Positions 12,016 through 25,100 of a stretch of 64,000 bases of DNA are shown here, piece after piece. The stretch covers positions 2,294,001-2,358,000 of the forward strand of contig OW051496.1 of the NCBI GenBank assembly GCA_932521035.1, given 5' to 3'. A model generated the notes under the pieces. The model was not told the origin of the DNA, ran no database searches, and saw nothing but the letters and a program-made list of their open reading frames with translations. Position numbers and translations under genes: made by a program. The stretch comes from Oscheius dolichura (lineage: Eukaryota > Nematoda > Chromadorea > Rhabditida > Rhabditidae). Each line of letters begins with the position of its first letter. The first letter of the stretch is position 1.

Positions 12016-12327
12016 TTTGAGAAAATAAGAGAGATGCTTTCTCCGTTATTTCTACCAAGTTTCAGTTTCATTTTGAAAGTAAGCTTATAGTAAATAATAA
12101 AAGTAAGGGATCTTAACTCTTAAAATGCTACCGTGTCTGTCTGTCAACATCCCATATCTCAGCACTCCCAAAGGCTAGACCTACGTTTTTTATGTCAGCG
12201 GATAGAGCTGGATGAGCTGAGCAGGGCACACGAAAAAAAATCCGATTCGACAAAAAATAAGCGAGATATTGAGTTTTTTGTGTTTCTGAACGTCTGTGTG
12301 TGTGTGGCCTGACATGTCGAGATTTTT

Positions 12328-12387
12328 TGGTGTAGTGGCTAAGGGCGCTAGAGTAGGGAGGTGGCGGGTTCGACGCCCGCCGAGGTC
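12328..12387 (+). other. tRNA-like unit inside Helitron-2
   Basis: GGTGTAGTGGCTAAG resembles an A box with D arm, and GGCGGGTTCGACGCCCGCC forms a perfect T-arm stem with a B box. AGGTCA follows, like the GCTGTCA end of the other copies (31421, 32603, 43433). The 5' acceptor strand does not pair, so it is a tRNA-derived Pol III-promoter-like unit rather than a tRNA gene. Confidence 0.6.
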
Positions 12388-12482
12388 AACCCTTTTTGCT
12401 TTTTTGTTTTGAGGTTCTGCATACTGCCAAAGTATTTTTGAGATGTTTTCGCTGCGGGACCCGTTCGTTGTGGGACCACAAT

Positions 12483-15400
12483 CCTTTCTATTTTCCCCTA
12501 ATAACAACAAGAGATGAGCATTCACCGAAACGTGACGGTTCCTACGGACCCTGTTGTCGATATGGAGGCGTTCATCTGCCTCTCTTAAAAGCCGCCCTTC
12601 TAAAGAACTTATTTCTGAAGACTGATCCCCGCTGGAAGAACTTTTTGAACAACATCAGGAGTGTCAATTCTGGCGTTTCCGTGGCATCTCAACAATTTAC
12701 CATGAATACCCCTACAACTCGCAGTCCATTCTTCTTCAAACTCCACGCAGCCATCATGTACAAGACCGGCCCTGGAATGCCAAGTGGGACTGGCTATGCT
12801 CCTCAGAATGGCCAGCTATTCTTCGTGGACACTTCTGATGCTTTCCCTGCTCTCTGGGATCACCGTGCAAATCAACAGATAGACTCAAGACTGCTGGAAG
12901 AAAACTTCCGATTCATGAAGGTCCACCATGACTACGCCAGAACCTTCGTCACTTTGCGTGAGATGTACAATGAGGAAGAGGCTAAGGCTATTCAAGATCA
13001 TCGACCAATGAGACAAGTTGCTCTTCACATCGAAACGAAGAAGGTCTCTGATCCAAGGACGTACAATGCTCCCATCACTGCCGAGGTAAAAACAGTCTCA
13101 GAACCGCTAACCGATATTAGGTGGCTCTCATCTACAGCGGAGCAAATGGAGAGGTCCCAACCCCGAGGTCCTGCAATATTCGAGCTCGATCTGGAGGTCT
13201 CCAAACGATTCCGATCATCAAGAAGTGTCTTGAACCCTGTACCTACCCTCTTTTTTTCCTAAAAGGAGGCTTTGGATGGGAACCAGGCATGAAGCTCCGA
13301 ATGAAGAACGCCGATGGAACCTATGGAGTGGCTCGAGGAGATATCACTCAAAAGGACTACTACTCCTTCTACCTATCGTACCGAGATGAGTTCAGCCCTA
13401 TCCCACTCGGCGGAAAACTCTTCCAACAGCGGGAAGTACTACTACCGGAGGAGAGAAAGTAGAGACTATGAGGCCACTGTGAACAACAAGGTAAGTGGAC
13501 AACCAGATCAAAAGAACTGCCTTCCAGAAAATCACGAGTGCCTTCATACAACAGCTTCCTGTCCGTGAAGTACGGATGTCATATTAACGTGGAGATATGC
13601 TCTGTCTATGCTGCTATCAAGTATTTGTTTAAATACTACTACAAAGGAAGCGATCGCGTAACTTTGAAACTAAACAATAGGACAAATTTTTAGGCGAAGA
13701 TGATGATGATCATGGACGAAATTGCTCAGTACCTCGACTCCCGTTATTTGTGTCCGCCGGAAGCTATCCATCGAATATATGTGTTCGACCTCCAAGCCCG
13801 GTCTAATGCTGTGATCCGTCTCTCGGTGAGCCTCTGTGTGTTCTTTTTGCAAGTTATGTTTAGGTGCACCTCCCGAACAAACAGCCAATCACGTTTGATC
13901 CAGATCAGATGCAGGCAGCGTTGGCCAGGAACAAGAAATCCTCTCTTATGGCCTACTTCGAGTTCAACAAGAAGGCTCGAGATTTTGTCTTCGCCTCCTG
14001 TTGGCCAATGTCAAGGGATCCACGTCCTTCGATGAGATCAGAACGGTCCAAGGAATTGTTCACCCGACATTCTTCTCAGCAGCCAACACCCTGGGACTCA
14101 TCATGACCACGGATCACTTCCAGAAAACCATGAAGGAAGCGACTCTCTTCGGCATACCTCCCCAGTTGCGGACCCTCTTCGCGTCCCTTCTGGAATTCAT
14201 AGGCACCATTGATGCTGCCACCATTTGGGCTGACTTCAAATGGCATATGGCCGACGATTATTTACGACAAGGAAAAAGTCCGAGTGATGCGGAAGCCTTC
14301 GCCTACTACGACATCCTCGACATCCTCCCGTCGAGCATCGATCTACGTCACCTCATTCCGCCGCCACAAGCACAACGCCCCCAGGCGGATCCTGCTGACT
14401 TGGCCCTTCAAGAGAAAAGGAGATGGAATGTTCGCCGAGATGAATGGAGAACAAAAGCGAATCGTCTGTTGAATTTTTATAGCTTCCACAATACTACTGT
14501 TCAGGTCGAACTGATCGAAGGAGGCACCCAGAAGCTCATTTTCGTCGATGAGCCAGGAGGATGTGGAAAGACATTCGTCTACAACTGTGTCACCTACCGC
14601 GCTTTGGGTAAATGCTCCAAAGAAGGTGAAATTAACAGAAAGCAATTTTTAGGGACTGGAAAAAAGGTGGCCTGCCTCGCCTGGACGGGATTAGCCGCCA
14701 ACCTTTTGCGTGAAGGGAGGACAATTGCCAGCTACTTCAAGCTTGACGTCAACAATGAGTGCGAGAGATCAAATATGAAGCCGAACTCGAAGGAGGCCGA
14801 CAAGATCAGACAGACCGAGATTTTCGTCCTCGACGAGTGTTCGATGATCTCCATGAAGACACTCAAGGCCATCAACGACGTCTGCCAGGACATTATGAAC
14901 AACCAGAACGACCTCTTTGGAGGGAAAACCATTCTCCTCGGAGGAGACTTTCGAAGGTAATAAAGACATCGCCTCCCAGTGATTCTCTTCAGATTCTCCC
15001 CATCCCTCCGGCTAGAAGTGGCATGGACCCCTTCGACTGCTGCATCAAGCAGAGCCCTCTGTTCAAGGAATTCTTCAAGATGGAGCTCACTGTGAACATG
15101 AGAGTCAGAGCAGCTGGACCAGCAGCTGTCGAATTCAAAGATTTCCTGTTATCTCTGGGAGAAGGGAAAAACCAGAGAGAAATGGCCCAGTCTGTACCAT
15201 TTCCAGCTGACCTCAGGGGGTGAGAACTTCTTTAATTAACTAATCCATCTTCTAGCAATGGAAATTTGGTCGAGAAAATCTTCGAAGGAGAATATGTTGA
15301 TCCTGACCACGTCGCCGGCAGAGTAATCCTAGCTCCTAAAAAGATCAATGTCGACACGATCAGCAATTCGATTTTGGAGAAGTTGCCAGGTTGGTATAAT

Positions 15401-16015
15401 CAAAACCTAGTAAACGGAGTTATTTAGGAAACGCCGACGACTTCAATTCTATCGACAGCGTCGAAAAGCAGAACAAGGATGACCAGCTTCAACTGACCAC
15501 GGAGATCCTCAACTCGCTAAACCCTGGGAACTTCCCACCACACAGGCTGAGACTGAAAGAGAGCGCCGTCGTGATCCTCCTCCGGAATTTAAATCAAGGG
15601 GACGGCCTCTCTAATGGAACCAGACTCCAAGTGGTCGACTTGAGTAATCCCTACATTCTCAAGTGTCAGTTCATCACTGGAGAAAGAAAAGGCGAGGACG
15701 TCTTGCTTCCAAGAATCGACCTCATTGAAGAAAAAGGTAAGACAAGAAGGTCTCAAATAAACCTCTTCAGGTCTTTCTTTCAAGCTGAAAAGACGCCAGT
15801 TCCCCGTCAGACTGGCCTTTGCCATGACGATCAACAAGAGCCAAGGACAGAGCTTCGAAAAAGTTGGCCTCTACTTGCCCACCGATGTCTTCTCCCACGG
15901 ACAATGCTATGTCGGCTGTTCAAGAGCAACTTCTCGCGAGGGATTGAAGATTTGGGTGGAGGGAAAGACGAACCAGTTCGTCAACGTTGTCGACAAGCGC
16001 GTTTTTGAAGATTGA
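12483..16015 (+). pseudogene. Helitron-2 Rep/helicase, HUH region deleted
   Basis: A multi-exon Helitron protein. In order: CCRYGGVHLP and NFLNNIRSVNS near the start; the N-terminal domain to YPLFFLKGGFGWEPG and GGKLFQQ (13262-13429); then, within about ten bases, sequence matching a point some 200 residues further on in Helitron-1 (YRRR...VNNK). The HUH motif is therefore missing. The tyrosine motif KYLFKYYYKGSD remains (about 13619-13654). A second gap joins FEFNKKARDF to RLLLANVKGSTSFDEIRTV near 13985, with a frame change. The helicase is well preserved: Walker A PGGCGKT at 14552-14572, Walker B FVLDECSM, GGDFRR|ILPIP across a short intron, and TINKSQGQSFEKVG...GCSRAT, stop at 16015. Introns of 34-50 nt join in frame (14608, 14959, 15220, 15392, 15737). 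The start codon is unresolved. Confidence 0.82.
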
Positions 16016-16128
16016 ATAATTTTCTTTACCATTTTGTCGCCTGCTTGGCTTTTTTACTATTCAATAAACTGTTAATCGCTTCAATTGTTGTAACGGTATC
16101 AACAAAGGTAGTAGTTTCCATGGAAGAC

Positions 16129-16147
16129 CGCCCGACGAAGTCGGGCG
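16129..16147 (+). repeat. Helitron-2 3' hairpin
   Basis: An 8-bp perfect stem (CGCCCGAC / GTCGGGCG) with GAA loop, seven bases before the CTGG terminus. Expected to mark the end of rolling-circle strand transfer. Confidence 0.8.
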
Positions 16148-16158
16148 TAGCCCTCTGG

Positions 16159-16805
16159 TAAAAATGGAAAAACAAGAGGGCAAAAAATAATGTCTAGAGA
16201 TGGATCCGATACTTTTTCAATGGTAAGAGATTTATTCAATATTACTGTGGATCACTATTATTACATTTTAATGATTCAAGGAAAGATTAAAAACTCTTTC
16301 TCTCTGTAAATAATGGTTGTCTCTTGGGGTCATTACATATTTCTGATATTTCTTCCTGAATAATGAATCAACAGCTGTGAAACTGTCTCAAAAACCCGGA
16401 AAAATCACCGATCCTCTCCAAATTTTCGACGCGACGCACTTTCTGCGCTTTGTAATTCCGCGTCTCTCTCTGTTGCTATTTGAAGGTAAAACTTCCCTAT
16501 TTCACTATTTCTTCGCTTTTCTCGCTATTGTTTCAAAAAATCTTTCAATTCTGATCACCGCGATTTTTTGCTAGTAAAACAATCCATGTTCATCCATTTT
16601 ATCCGTTCTGCTGACTGAAATTAATTTTAGCTAATAACCTGTTCATTTTTGCTATTCCAATACCCCACAGGGCTTCCTTTTCCTGTTTTCAGAAAACAGA
16701 TTCATTTATGTTTTACCCTTTCCATAAATTCCAACAATTCTCCTTTTTCTGATTTATTTAGGATGTATATACGTTAGAATATAAATTTTTCAGTGTAATC
16801 TACAA
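16159..16805. promoter_or_regulatory. Upstream region of gene A with a TTTTTCAG acceptor
   Basis: No gene is seen. The stretch is AT-rich and ends with AATTTTTCAG at 16784-16793, thirteen bases before the ATG at 16806. This could be the end of a 5' UTR intron or a spliced-leader trans-splice acceptor. Confidence 0.4.
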
Positions 16806-19800
16806 ATGAGTGAAGAAACCGGTATCCCTCGTAGTCCCGGATCGAATTCGGAGAACTACTTCCATTCAGCAGCTGGAAGTGTCGCCTCCTCTCCAAGACC
16901 TTTTCAACCGGGAGCAGAATTGGATGACAGCTTTCTGGAACCGTCGGATAGCGAAGAAACGAGGACCGAGGCGGGTGAAACATCCTCCCATTTAAATTGG
17001 GATTCTTCCAAATTCGAAGAAACGGATCTGAGGAAGATATACAGGCATCCGGATTATGATGACGAGGAAGAAGAAGAAGAGGAGTATGAGTATGAAGACG
17101 ACGAGGACGACTACGCGGATATGCTGGCGGAATGGGAAGTTGGACCGATGGGAAGGCCTGTGAGTTGTTTTTTTCTTGTATTGATAACGAGTGTCCAAAG
17201 AAAGTAAAGAATTATGTAGCAAAAGTGAAATAATTAGAATTCACTTTATTCAACGTCAAGGTAGTGACTACTCTGTAACTGCCAAGATTTTATGGTATTA
17301 CCGAAACAAAACAAAAATGAGAGAGGACGGCCAACTATTGGGGTTATTGGTTTCCTTTTATTCTTCACTGGTGGTATATAGTTGATTGCAAATTCATGTA
17401 ATCGCTTATCGGGAACTTTCTGTATAAAAGTGTATAAAATTCAACCAGTCTTCTTCCTTTGCTGCACCGTTTTCTCATATCTAATCCAAAATTTGAGAAA
17501 TTGTGTAGCCTGTTTAGAGTTTGTTGACTCTTGAATATGAGGAGTTTACTTTCTTTAGAGTTCTTTAGAATTCTTTGGAGCTACCAAAACATGCGTTTAT
17601 TCCAGAGTTTATGGTGTTTTTCTTATAAAGCGAACCTGAAAACTCCTTTTTTTTCTGATTTCCAAAAAAGTTCATTTCATTTGTAATGTATAGTCTGTTT
17701 CCAACGGAAAGGACAGCAATTCAAAATTCGGGGCGCGGCTCCGCTGCGGGACCAGGTTTGAAGCATCCTGGTCCCACAGCGGAGATGCCATCAATCCACC
17801 CAGATATCCACAAGAAGAATCTGAATTCTCGAGTGGTTCTCATAAGAAACCAAATATGGAACAGCCTCTATTTTTTTTAAAATTTTCACCCACTGTTCAT
17901 AAGGATCACTTTTCAATCCATATTCAATATATGAGGCTTCGTTGCAGTAAAAAAAGAATTAATCCTAAAATTTGCAGAACATCTATCCTGACGACATCTA
18001 CCTGGAGCAATTTCTAGAAGATCTCAAGCCGGTTAAGTTGTTCACCGACGAAACGATGCTGGTATGTTCCTTTTCCCATTTTTTGTTAAGTTTTTGAATT
18101 TAGGAAGATGCCCGTGGAATTGTCTTCGGTCTGGCCATATCGAGTCTCCAAAAGAAGGGAGTACAGACCACAGTCGACCAGATGGTCATGAACTACAAGT
18201 AAGCTGCTCCTTTTCTCCGGTTTTTAGCGTATTTTGAACCGAGTAAACGGGGCTTTCAGTGAAATAACGAATAAAAAAGACGACAAGAGCAAAGATTCGT
18301 ACTTTGAAACGTTTACCCAGATGGTCTTGGGATATCTGGTCAAAGATCCAGCTGTAGCTGAGCTCGTCAAGCAGGACAAGGCAAATTTCTTCAAGCTGAA
18401 CATTTTCAAAGATATTATCCAGTACGATCTGGCTACAGGAAGAGTGATGTGAGTCGTTATTTCCCATTCGAATTTTATTGGTATGAAGGGGGAATATAAA
18501 TGGAAGCCAGTGCACGAATACTGATGCACTCGTGATCTTGCCTAGTTCTTGACTATTTTCCGTTCCAAACGGCCTAGAAAACAATATGGAAAGAAAATGT
18601 TGCAATACCAGAGATGAAAATTAACAAAAATCACAAAAAAACATATTTTGTAAAGCATTTTTGGCCTCTTTATGCTTCAAATTCCCTAGAAAAGAAAAGA
18701 TGTGAAAAATGTTGTAATTCTCGTGTCAAATGACAAACGAAAACGAAATAAATCGCTAGAAAATGGATACTGAGGATGTATTCAGGCTTTATAATGGACC
18801 GTGCAAACGAAATAACCACAGAGAAGGTTATATTTGCCAATTCCAGTTTCAAGTAGAATATGAAAGGGAGAATAAACGAAAGAGATCAGTTTTTGTAGCC
18901 TTGACCATGAACGCTTTCGTTCCAAATTGTCTAGAAAAGAAAAATAAATGGGAATATTGCAATACATCGAAATATGATTTCCATTGGTTCCGAGCAGTAG
19001 ATGAAAGGCATCTGAGAAATGGGTTATCATTGAAAGTTCTTCTGTACGGATATTTTTGAGTATTTTACACTTCAAATTGCCTAGAAAAGTAAAAATTAGA
19101 AAAGTAATAGTTTCAAGTAGATTATGAAAAGGGCAGGAGGGCAATGGTGCACTTGATGTCCCCATTACTCGCCTCTCTTATTATGTTTCACCTTGTCTTC
19201 AAAAGGGAAAAGTGAAATATATTGCAGTGGAGTAAGGCTATTTCCGGCTCTAATGAAAAACAAAAGCAGGGTTCATGGAGGAACCCCACCTAATATCACA
19301 TTATTTTACTTTTTTCACTATTTCCTCGGTTTTAGGAAGCCTTTATAGGCAATTTTGCTTATTTGAAAAACAATGGGAAGGCATATTTATGCGAATAATA
19401 ACAAAAAAATTTAAATAAAAGACTTCGCTATCGTGCATTTGATTGGCACAATTTCCCCCGCTCACTGTTAGCCGGCCATGGCAGATAGAAAAAAATAACA
19501 GCATTACTATTTTTCCATCGGCTGGAATAAGCAATACAATGCTCAAATTTTGTCTATATATCAAAAACGAAGTGGCAGTTATTAGAAGATAAACAAATCA
19601 TAGCCAAAAAGATCCTAATTCTCCCCATTTCCAGAGCAATTCCACCAAATGAGAATCTACGCCTGATTGCCGAAGAAATCCAACGCTCTGTGGATAATGC
19701 TGCTCGGCGGTTTGTTTTCTTCCAGCTTATTCTATGCCTCGTTTTCAGGGTAGAAGGGAAGAAAGCCATGAACGCGCAGCTAATGGACACACCAGCCTAT

Positions 19801-21573
19801 AAATTGAAATTTATGCACGGCTGTAATTTCCTGATGAATTTGATAACCATTACGGCTAACGAAAAGATGCAGGAAAAGGTGAATTTCTTCGTCTTTTTCC
19901 GGTTTTTTTTTTCTTACATTTCAGAATTTCTTTAAATTACGGCTTGTTGATCAAAAAATGCTCCTCGTTCCCCACTTTTTTTATTAAAAAAAAATAGGAT
20001 AAACATCAGTTGGATTACTGTATATTTTCCTTCTCAAAAATGACAAAATCCCACGGGAAAACGGTTACTTTTTTTCAATTTTGGACGCGCAAGACGTTTA
20101 CAACCCATAATTTGGAGTATTTCGTTAATATCAATAAGACGCTCGATCGGCGTTTACAACCCGAAATTTTTGCTATTTCTGTAGTAAAAAATTCTTTTCA
20201 GGTCACTTGGAACGCTGTAAGGGATGTCTACGATAAAATGCCGACGGAAAATGCAAGCCAACAGCTTAAACAACTCTATAAACGGTTTGAAAACCTCCTC
20301 TCGTTGAAGGAATACCCCCTGATGAACTCAAAGGTAGAAAATATAGGCTTTCTTTTCGAATTTCTCTTCCAGGTGGTCAAGAGCCTCTTCGGCAGGAGTA
20401 GTCTGGCCCAATCGCTGGCCCATCCAATTTTCTCCGGGAAAGTCGGATACGAGCAGGGTCCAAAGGGTCTTCTGGTCTTTGTAAAGAATAAGAAAAGTAA
20501 GTTGATGGCAAATTCAGGGGGAAGGATGAAGAGAGCCAATTATTTTTGTGACAGAAGGAATTCTCTTGCAGGTAGAATAAGAAAATCATCTTTGTAGCAG
20601 ATTTGAAACGGGGAATAGTTTTTGAACATGTAGCCAAAAAGCGGCCACAATATTATATATGACAGAGTGGGAGATATTAGTGAACTCCGGCGGTAATCGC
20701 CATGTTCGACAGGCCTTCATCGTGTTGGAGATCTATTGTTAGCGAAATGTGATTAGCCCCGCCAATTTGTACCAAACTTGAAACCAGAATTATTGTCAAA
20801 CAAACCGAAGCCGCGAAGGAAAATTGTTGCAAATGTAGCTTATTTCTTATTTCGGCGATGAAATAAGAATAAAATAAATCAGAATGCTGTGACACGTTCG
20901 TGCTACTCGATGGGTTATAAAGTACAAAATTGTCCAAGATTTTGTCCAGCTACAGAGGTTTCACTTGTTTGAGACAAGAAAAAGGAATTGAAATAGCGGG
21001 AACATTATTGACTAGCTCTTGAACCAAGTTAAATCTCTGCTAGTTACTCATCTTTATATTATCTCATCGGTTTTGTATTCTCCATAAAAGTTAGGCTGAC
21101 CATTGGATACCGTTTCTAGGGTGCTCTTAGTAGTAGACAGTTAATTTATCTAGGGACATCGCTCTACTATTAGCTCAATTGATTTTCACCGCTGTAGAAT
21201 ACTTCACCCTTTTGTTTCTCGGTTACGGTCAATTCATAAAATTTTCAAGGATGCAAAAATATCACTGTTCTCAATATCCATTACAGCATACACAACAGAA
21301 GAACTGGCAGCTGTCGAAAAAGTTGTGGAAGCTGAGAAACAAAAGGAACGGCAGCGATATCACCGAAATAATTATGCTCCACACGCAGCTAAAAAGGACA
21401 AGAAGGTAGGTTTCAATAATATCAATTCTGAAAACATAAAGCATTCCTTTCAGACGCGGGAAGCGGAAGAAAGAGCCAAAAACTTTGAACCAATTCAACT
21501 GGACGACGGCGATTATTTAGCAGCTCAAATTGTAAGTTTTCTTACTGGAAACGCTTCATTTCTCTTTTAAAAC
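16806..21573 (+). CDS. Gene A: acidic N-terminus plus helical domain, function unknown
   Basis: I do not recognise this protein. Exon 1 (16806-17159, 118 codons) is Ser/Glu-rich and ends in a strongly acidic stretch (DDEEEEEEEYEYEDDEDDY). The next exons join in frame: 17978-18061 (NIYPDDIYLEQFLEDLKPV), 18104-18199 (EDARGIVFGLAISSL), then 18260 (YFETFTQMVLGYLVKDPAVA), about 19632 (ENLRLIAEEIQRSVDNAARR), 19749 (KKAMNAQLMDTPAYKLKFMH), 20203 (VTWNAVRDVYDKMP), 20374, 21267 (a basic coiled coil) and 21453. The middle is helical and could be an all-alpha repeat domain; this is a guess. The last exon can stop at 21573 or splice in phase 0 to exon 22919 of gene B, so A and B may be one gene with two starts. 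Introns range from about 40 nt to over 1 kb. Confidence 0.6.
17739..17784. repeat. 18-bp hairpin in intron 1 of gene A
   Basis: CTCCGCTGCGGGACCAGG and CCTGGTCCCACAGCGGAG pair over 17 of 18 positions around a 10-base loop. The GGGACC word resembles Helitron internal sequence, so it may be a small mobile remnant. Confidence 0.55.
18450..19626. other. Long intron of gene A, diverged repeats
   Basis: The motif AAATT-CCTAGAAAAG/CTAGAAAA recurs (around 18568, 18688, 18928, 19082) with a similar context of GAAAGTTCAA- or TTGCAATAC-like bases, so a short degenerate repeat seems present. No coding exon was found between the donor near 18449 and the acceptor near 19631. Confidence 0.35.
20497..21266. 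other. Long intron of gene A, nothing recognised
   Basis: Between the donor after VKNKK and the acceptor TTACAG before the 21267 exon I see no exon, element end or RNA gene. Confidence 0.35.
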
Positions 21574-22115
21574 GACCCAATAGAAAGTCGTTGGTACTCA
21601 TCTCCTTATTCAGTTACACCGGCAAAAACTTCCCAAAGCTTGCTAGGCCTTGTTCTCCCTATGGGCCTTTCCTAGGGGCGGATTTCTTTTCCCACACTTA
21701 AAAGTGGCAGAATGGAAAATGTAGACGGTATTTGAGAGTTTATGTGCATTTCAATGGATGTAGAGCATAAAGAATCCTTTATTTTTCTTTTATTGACTCC
21801 TTGAAACTGTCCAACTCCCAAAAACTTCTCTCAAAAAAATCTAGTAAACAAGCCGCTCCATATGTTTTTTCTCTCTGCCCGCGGTAAAAGCGCCCCGCCT
21901 AAACGCTTTCCAACGACGCAAAGCGACATTTTTAGGAGGGATTTGAAAGCTGTTTCTATTCAGTTCTAATAAAGGCTTTCTGCTTTTTCCAGTTCATTTT
22001 TTTTCACTTTATTCGTACTCACGAACCCCTAACTGTCCTACCTCTACTAATTCTCCTCTCTTTATCTTCTCTCCAAAGCAAACAAAAACAATCTTTCCAT
22101 TAAAATTTTTCAGAA

Positions 22116-25100
22116 ATGTTTGGGTCTAAAAAACCCCCGCGACCAAATTTTTGGGGTAAACCACACGATTCAAATGAAGAGGAATCCGATAATGACTCTC
22201 TTCAGATGACACAGGAAGCTAAAGACTCTCTGCCTCCTATTCCTAGACACCGACAGGAAGAAAAAAGGCCAGAGCCAAGAACCTCAACACCAGTGGAAAA
22301 AGAAGAACCAGTCCAGCAGCAACAGGTAAAATTAGTTTCGGGATGGGGATAAAGGCAGCTGAAATACCGCTTCTTGTGTCGTGAAATACCTGATCTACAG
22401 ACGTTGGCAAAATAAAAATTTGGAATTTTTTAAATTTACCTAGTTTCGTCACCTGTTTATGAAGTAGTTGGGGGAGAAGGCAATGCTTCTTGACACGTGA
22501 CCATACTTTTTTCAATCAGTTTCAAATGGATAAAATCGGGAAAGCTGCGGCTTTCCTAATCACAGCAAGATTAGGAAAACTTTTCATAGTTCAACAGCCA
22601 AGTGACTCATCTAAATAGTCATGCTAAACGGTCTAAATCATTCGAACTATGGAAAATGTTATTCCGAAACTTTTCCAGTTGAAATGGAGCGTATTTTCTG
22701 TATTCACGGCGACTAAAAGTCTCATAAACTGGAAATGCACAAGGTTTTGCCCACCATTTAAAATGCTGCTTCGGAAATAACAACGTTGGTTCCGTTTCTT
22801 TTATGCATTAGCTACTATTTCGCTCCTCTTGTTGAAATAATGATAGAAGCATTAAACTTTTGGAGGAACGGGTTCATTTTGAAGTCCCGACGAAGTAATA
22901 ATGACTCTTTTTTTTCAGATGACTCAACCAAGTCACCCATCGCCTCCATCTTCTCGAGAAGAAGGGAGTCCGACGTCTGTGGCGACGACTATCCAAAAGC
23001 AAGACGTTCAACCAGAGGTACAGTTCATTTCTTAGTTTTTTTTGTTTCGAAATAAGTTTAAACAGTATTGGGACTGGAAACGAGAATCAGTAAAAGTCCT
23101 TCTGTCGGCTCATTTTATACTTCAAATAACCAAAAGCAATAACAATAATAAGCAAAACATGTGTGAAACCCGCATAAAAATGCATGCCAAACTTTGAGGT
23201 TGGACCATCTAGAGGGGAAAATGCTCGACCTAGATTCGACTTTTCGTTTAAAAAAATTCAATTTGGAGTTTTTTGCATTTGAAATGGACTATATATGGAT
23301 TTTCGTTGGAACTAAATCACTTGAATCTTGTTTTGATGATAAACTGGTTGATTGTTGGGGCAAGATGCGTTTTTAGGTTGTACTGCCTCCAAAGCAGCCA
23401 TCTCTTCCTGTTGTAAGACAGCAACAGACGGCGAAGAATCAAGGAGCAACGTATCAGGTGGGAATCTTCAGTTTTTCTTTTAGCTTCAAATGTTGGATAA
23501 AGCCCAACGGCAGCGCTAAAAATAGTTGACGAAAGCGGGCCTGAGTTAGAAAAAAAGTCTCATTATTACGAGAACATTCGTTTTTTAGTATCTAAACTAC
23601 AACGTTTACTTTATTCCTTCTGGAATTATTATTTTCCGTAGTCAAGCTGAATAACCAAAACTGTTGTTGTTTCTTTATCAAGATCAATCGAAACTGGAAA
23701 AGCCCAAAATTTTTTCTTCAAAGTTTCATATTGAGTTCAAATTCTCCGGTATCCTGTAATAACAGTTTATTTAGTACACTGGCCACCCGCTTCCATTCAA
23801 TAAATTTTTATTTCAAGATTAGAATCCAACTTATTCCCACCCTGAAAATGATGTAAAAAGTCTTTCTTTAGCCTCCTCCCCCTGCCTTCACATTTGCCAA
23901 GAAGAAGAAGGAAAAGATGTCTAAATATTATTCGGATGCGGAAGACAGCGGCGACGAAGCCGAGGACGAAGAAGAGAAGGAACCGGAGGAGAAACCAAAG
24001 GAAAGGTACCGACCATCCCTTCTTTTCCCTCTTTACTCGACGAATAATCTTTAGAAATCCTCTTCCGCCTCCAAGAGATCCAGCTGCTATCTTTAGTTTC
24101 TTCCAACCGACGCAGCATAATACGGTTGATTTGAAGGAGAACACCACCAATACCTGGATGACGCCAGTCAAACGAGAAGAGGAAAAGGCGGTAAGTCAAA
24201 CGAGCAGTTTTTTTTCTCTCGTTTTATTCTGAATTTAAAATACGAACAGAATAACCTGCTTACTCCGCGGTGGTTAGTTAGAAAATTAAAAAAAAACAGA
24301 ATTGTTGTAAATCACAAATAGAGCGCACGTTGATTGCCTGCCCTCAAAAAAGGAGGAGTTCTTTGCTTTTTCACCAGCCCAGGGAGCAATGGAACGATGC
24401 AAGGCAATTTTTATTTACTTACCACGAAACCGACCATATTCAATGATTCAAAATTTAGTTGGCAGTCCAATTTTTCAACTTATCCTTGCGGAAAAGGCTA
24501 AATAAGCGAAGATTATTCACCACGGAGAACTATACAACCAATTCCAACCAACAAATTTCTTCCATATTTTGCATGCAAAACTCATTTCCTTCTTTTTTGA
24601 ACAATTATCAACTCAACTTTTGGAAAACAACGGTTAAAATTGACAACAACAGAATAGAAATTATGAACGGCATTCCAGGCGCCTCTGTTATTCTGTTATC
24701 AATATACAATTTCAAAAATGCCATAAATATTTTGATCGGAACCTTGGAAAAGTTAATTAGCATTCCAATGAACAAACCGGATATTATTACGTTTATAAAA
24801 GTTAACACGACGTTTCCTACTACAGAAACTCTCTACTTCATTACAGGCTACCCCTGCTACAAAGCCCGCCACCAGTTTAGTCCAGGAGAAGGCCATCGTC
24901 AAGCCGCTGATCTATGCAGAGGCGGATTTCCCCGAGGATGAGAAAACGATAAATATCGCTCCTCGAGAGACTAAAAACGAGAAAATGGTAGGTTTATAAG
25001 ATCCTAATCAAGAAGAAATTCTTGAATTTACTTATAAAACCCCCGCTGAAACCTATTGCTTGCCGTCTTTTAGTTCTTATGTTCGACATTTTTTCTGTGC

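Larger units (their letters stand above)
12111..16158 (+). mobile_element. Helitron-2, complete boundaries
   Basis: Starts TCTTAACTCTTAAAATGCTA at 12111, preceded by A12110. Ends with the hairpin CGCCCGAC-GAA-GTCGGGCG (16129-16147), seven bases, CTGG at 16155-16158, and T16159. The A/T flank, TC start, subterminal hairpin and CTRR end all fit a Helitron of 4,048 bp. It carries a tRNA-like unit near its left end and a deleted Rep/helicase gene. Confidence 0.88.

Noticed and set aside
18186-18605. Minus-strand 139-codon frame
   Set aside because: Overlaps a gene A exon that joins its neighbours in frame on the plus strand.
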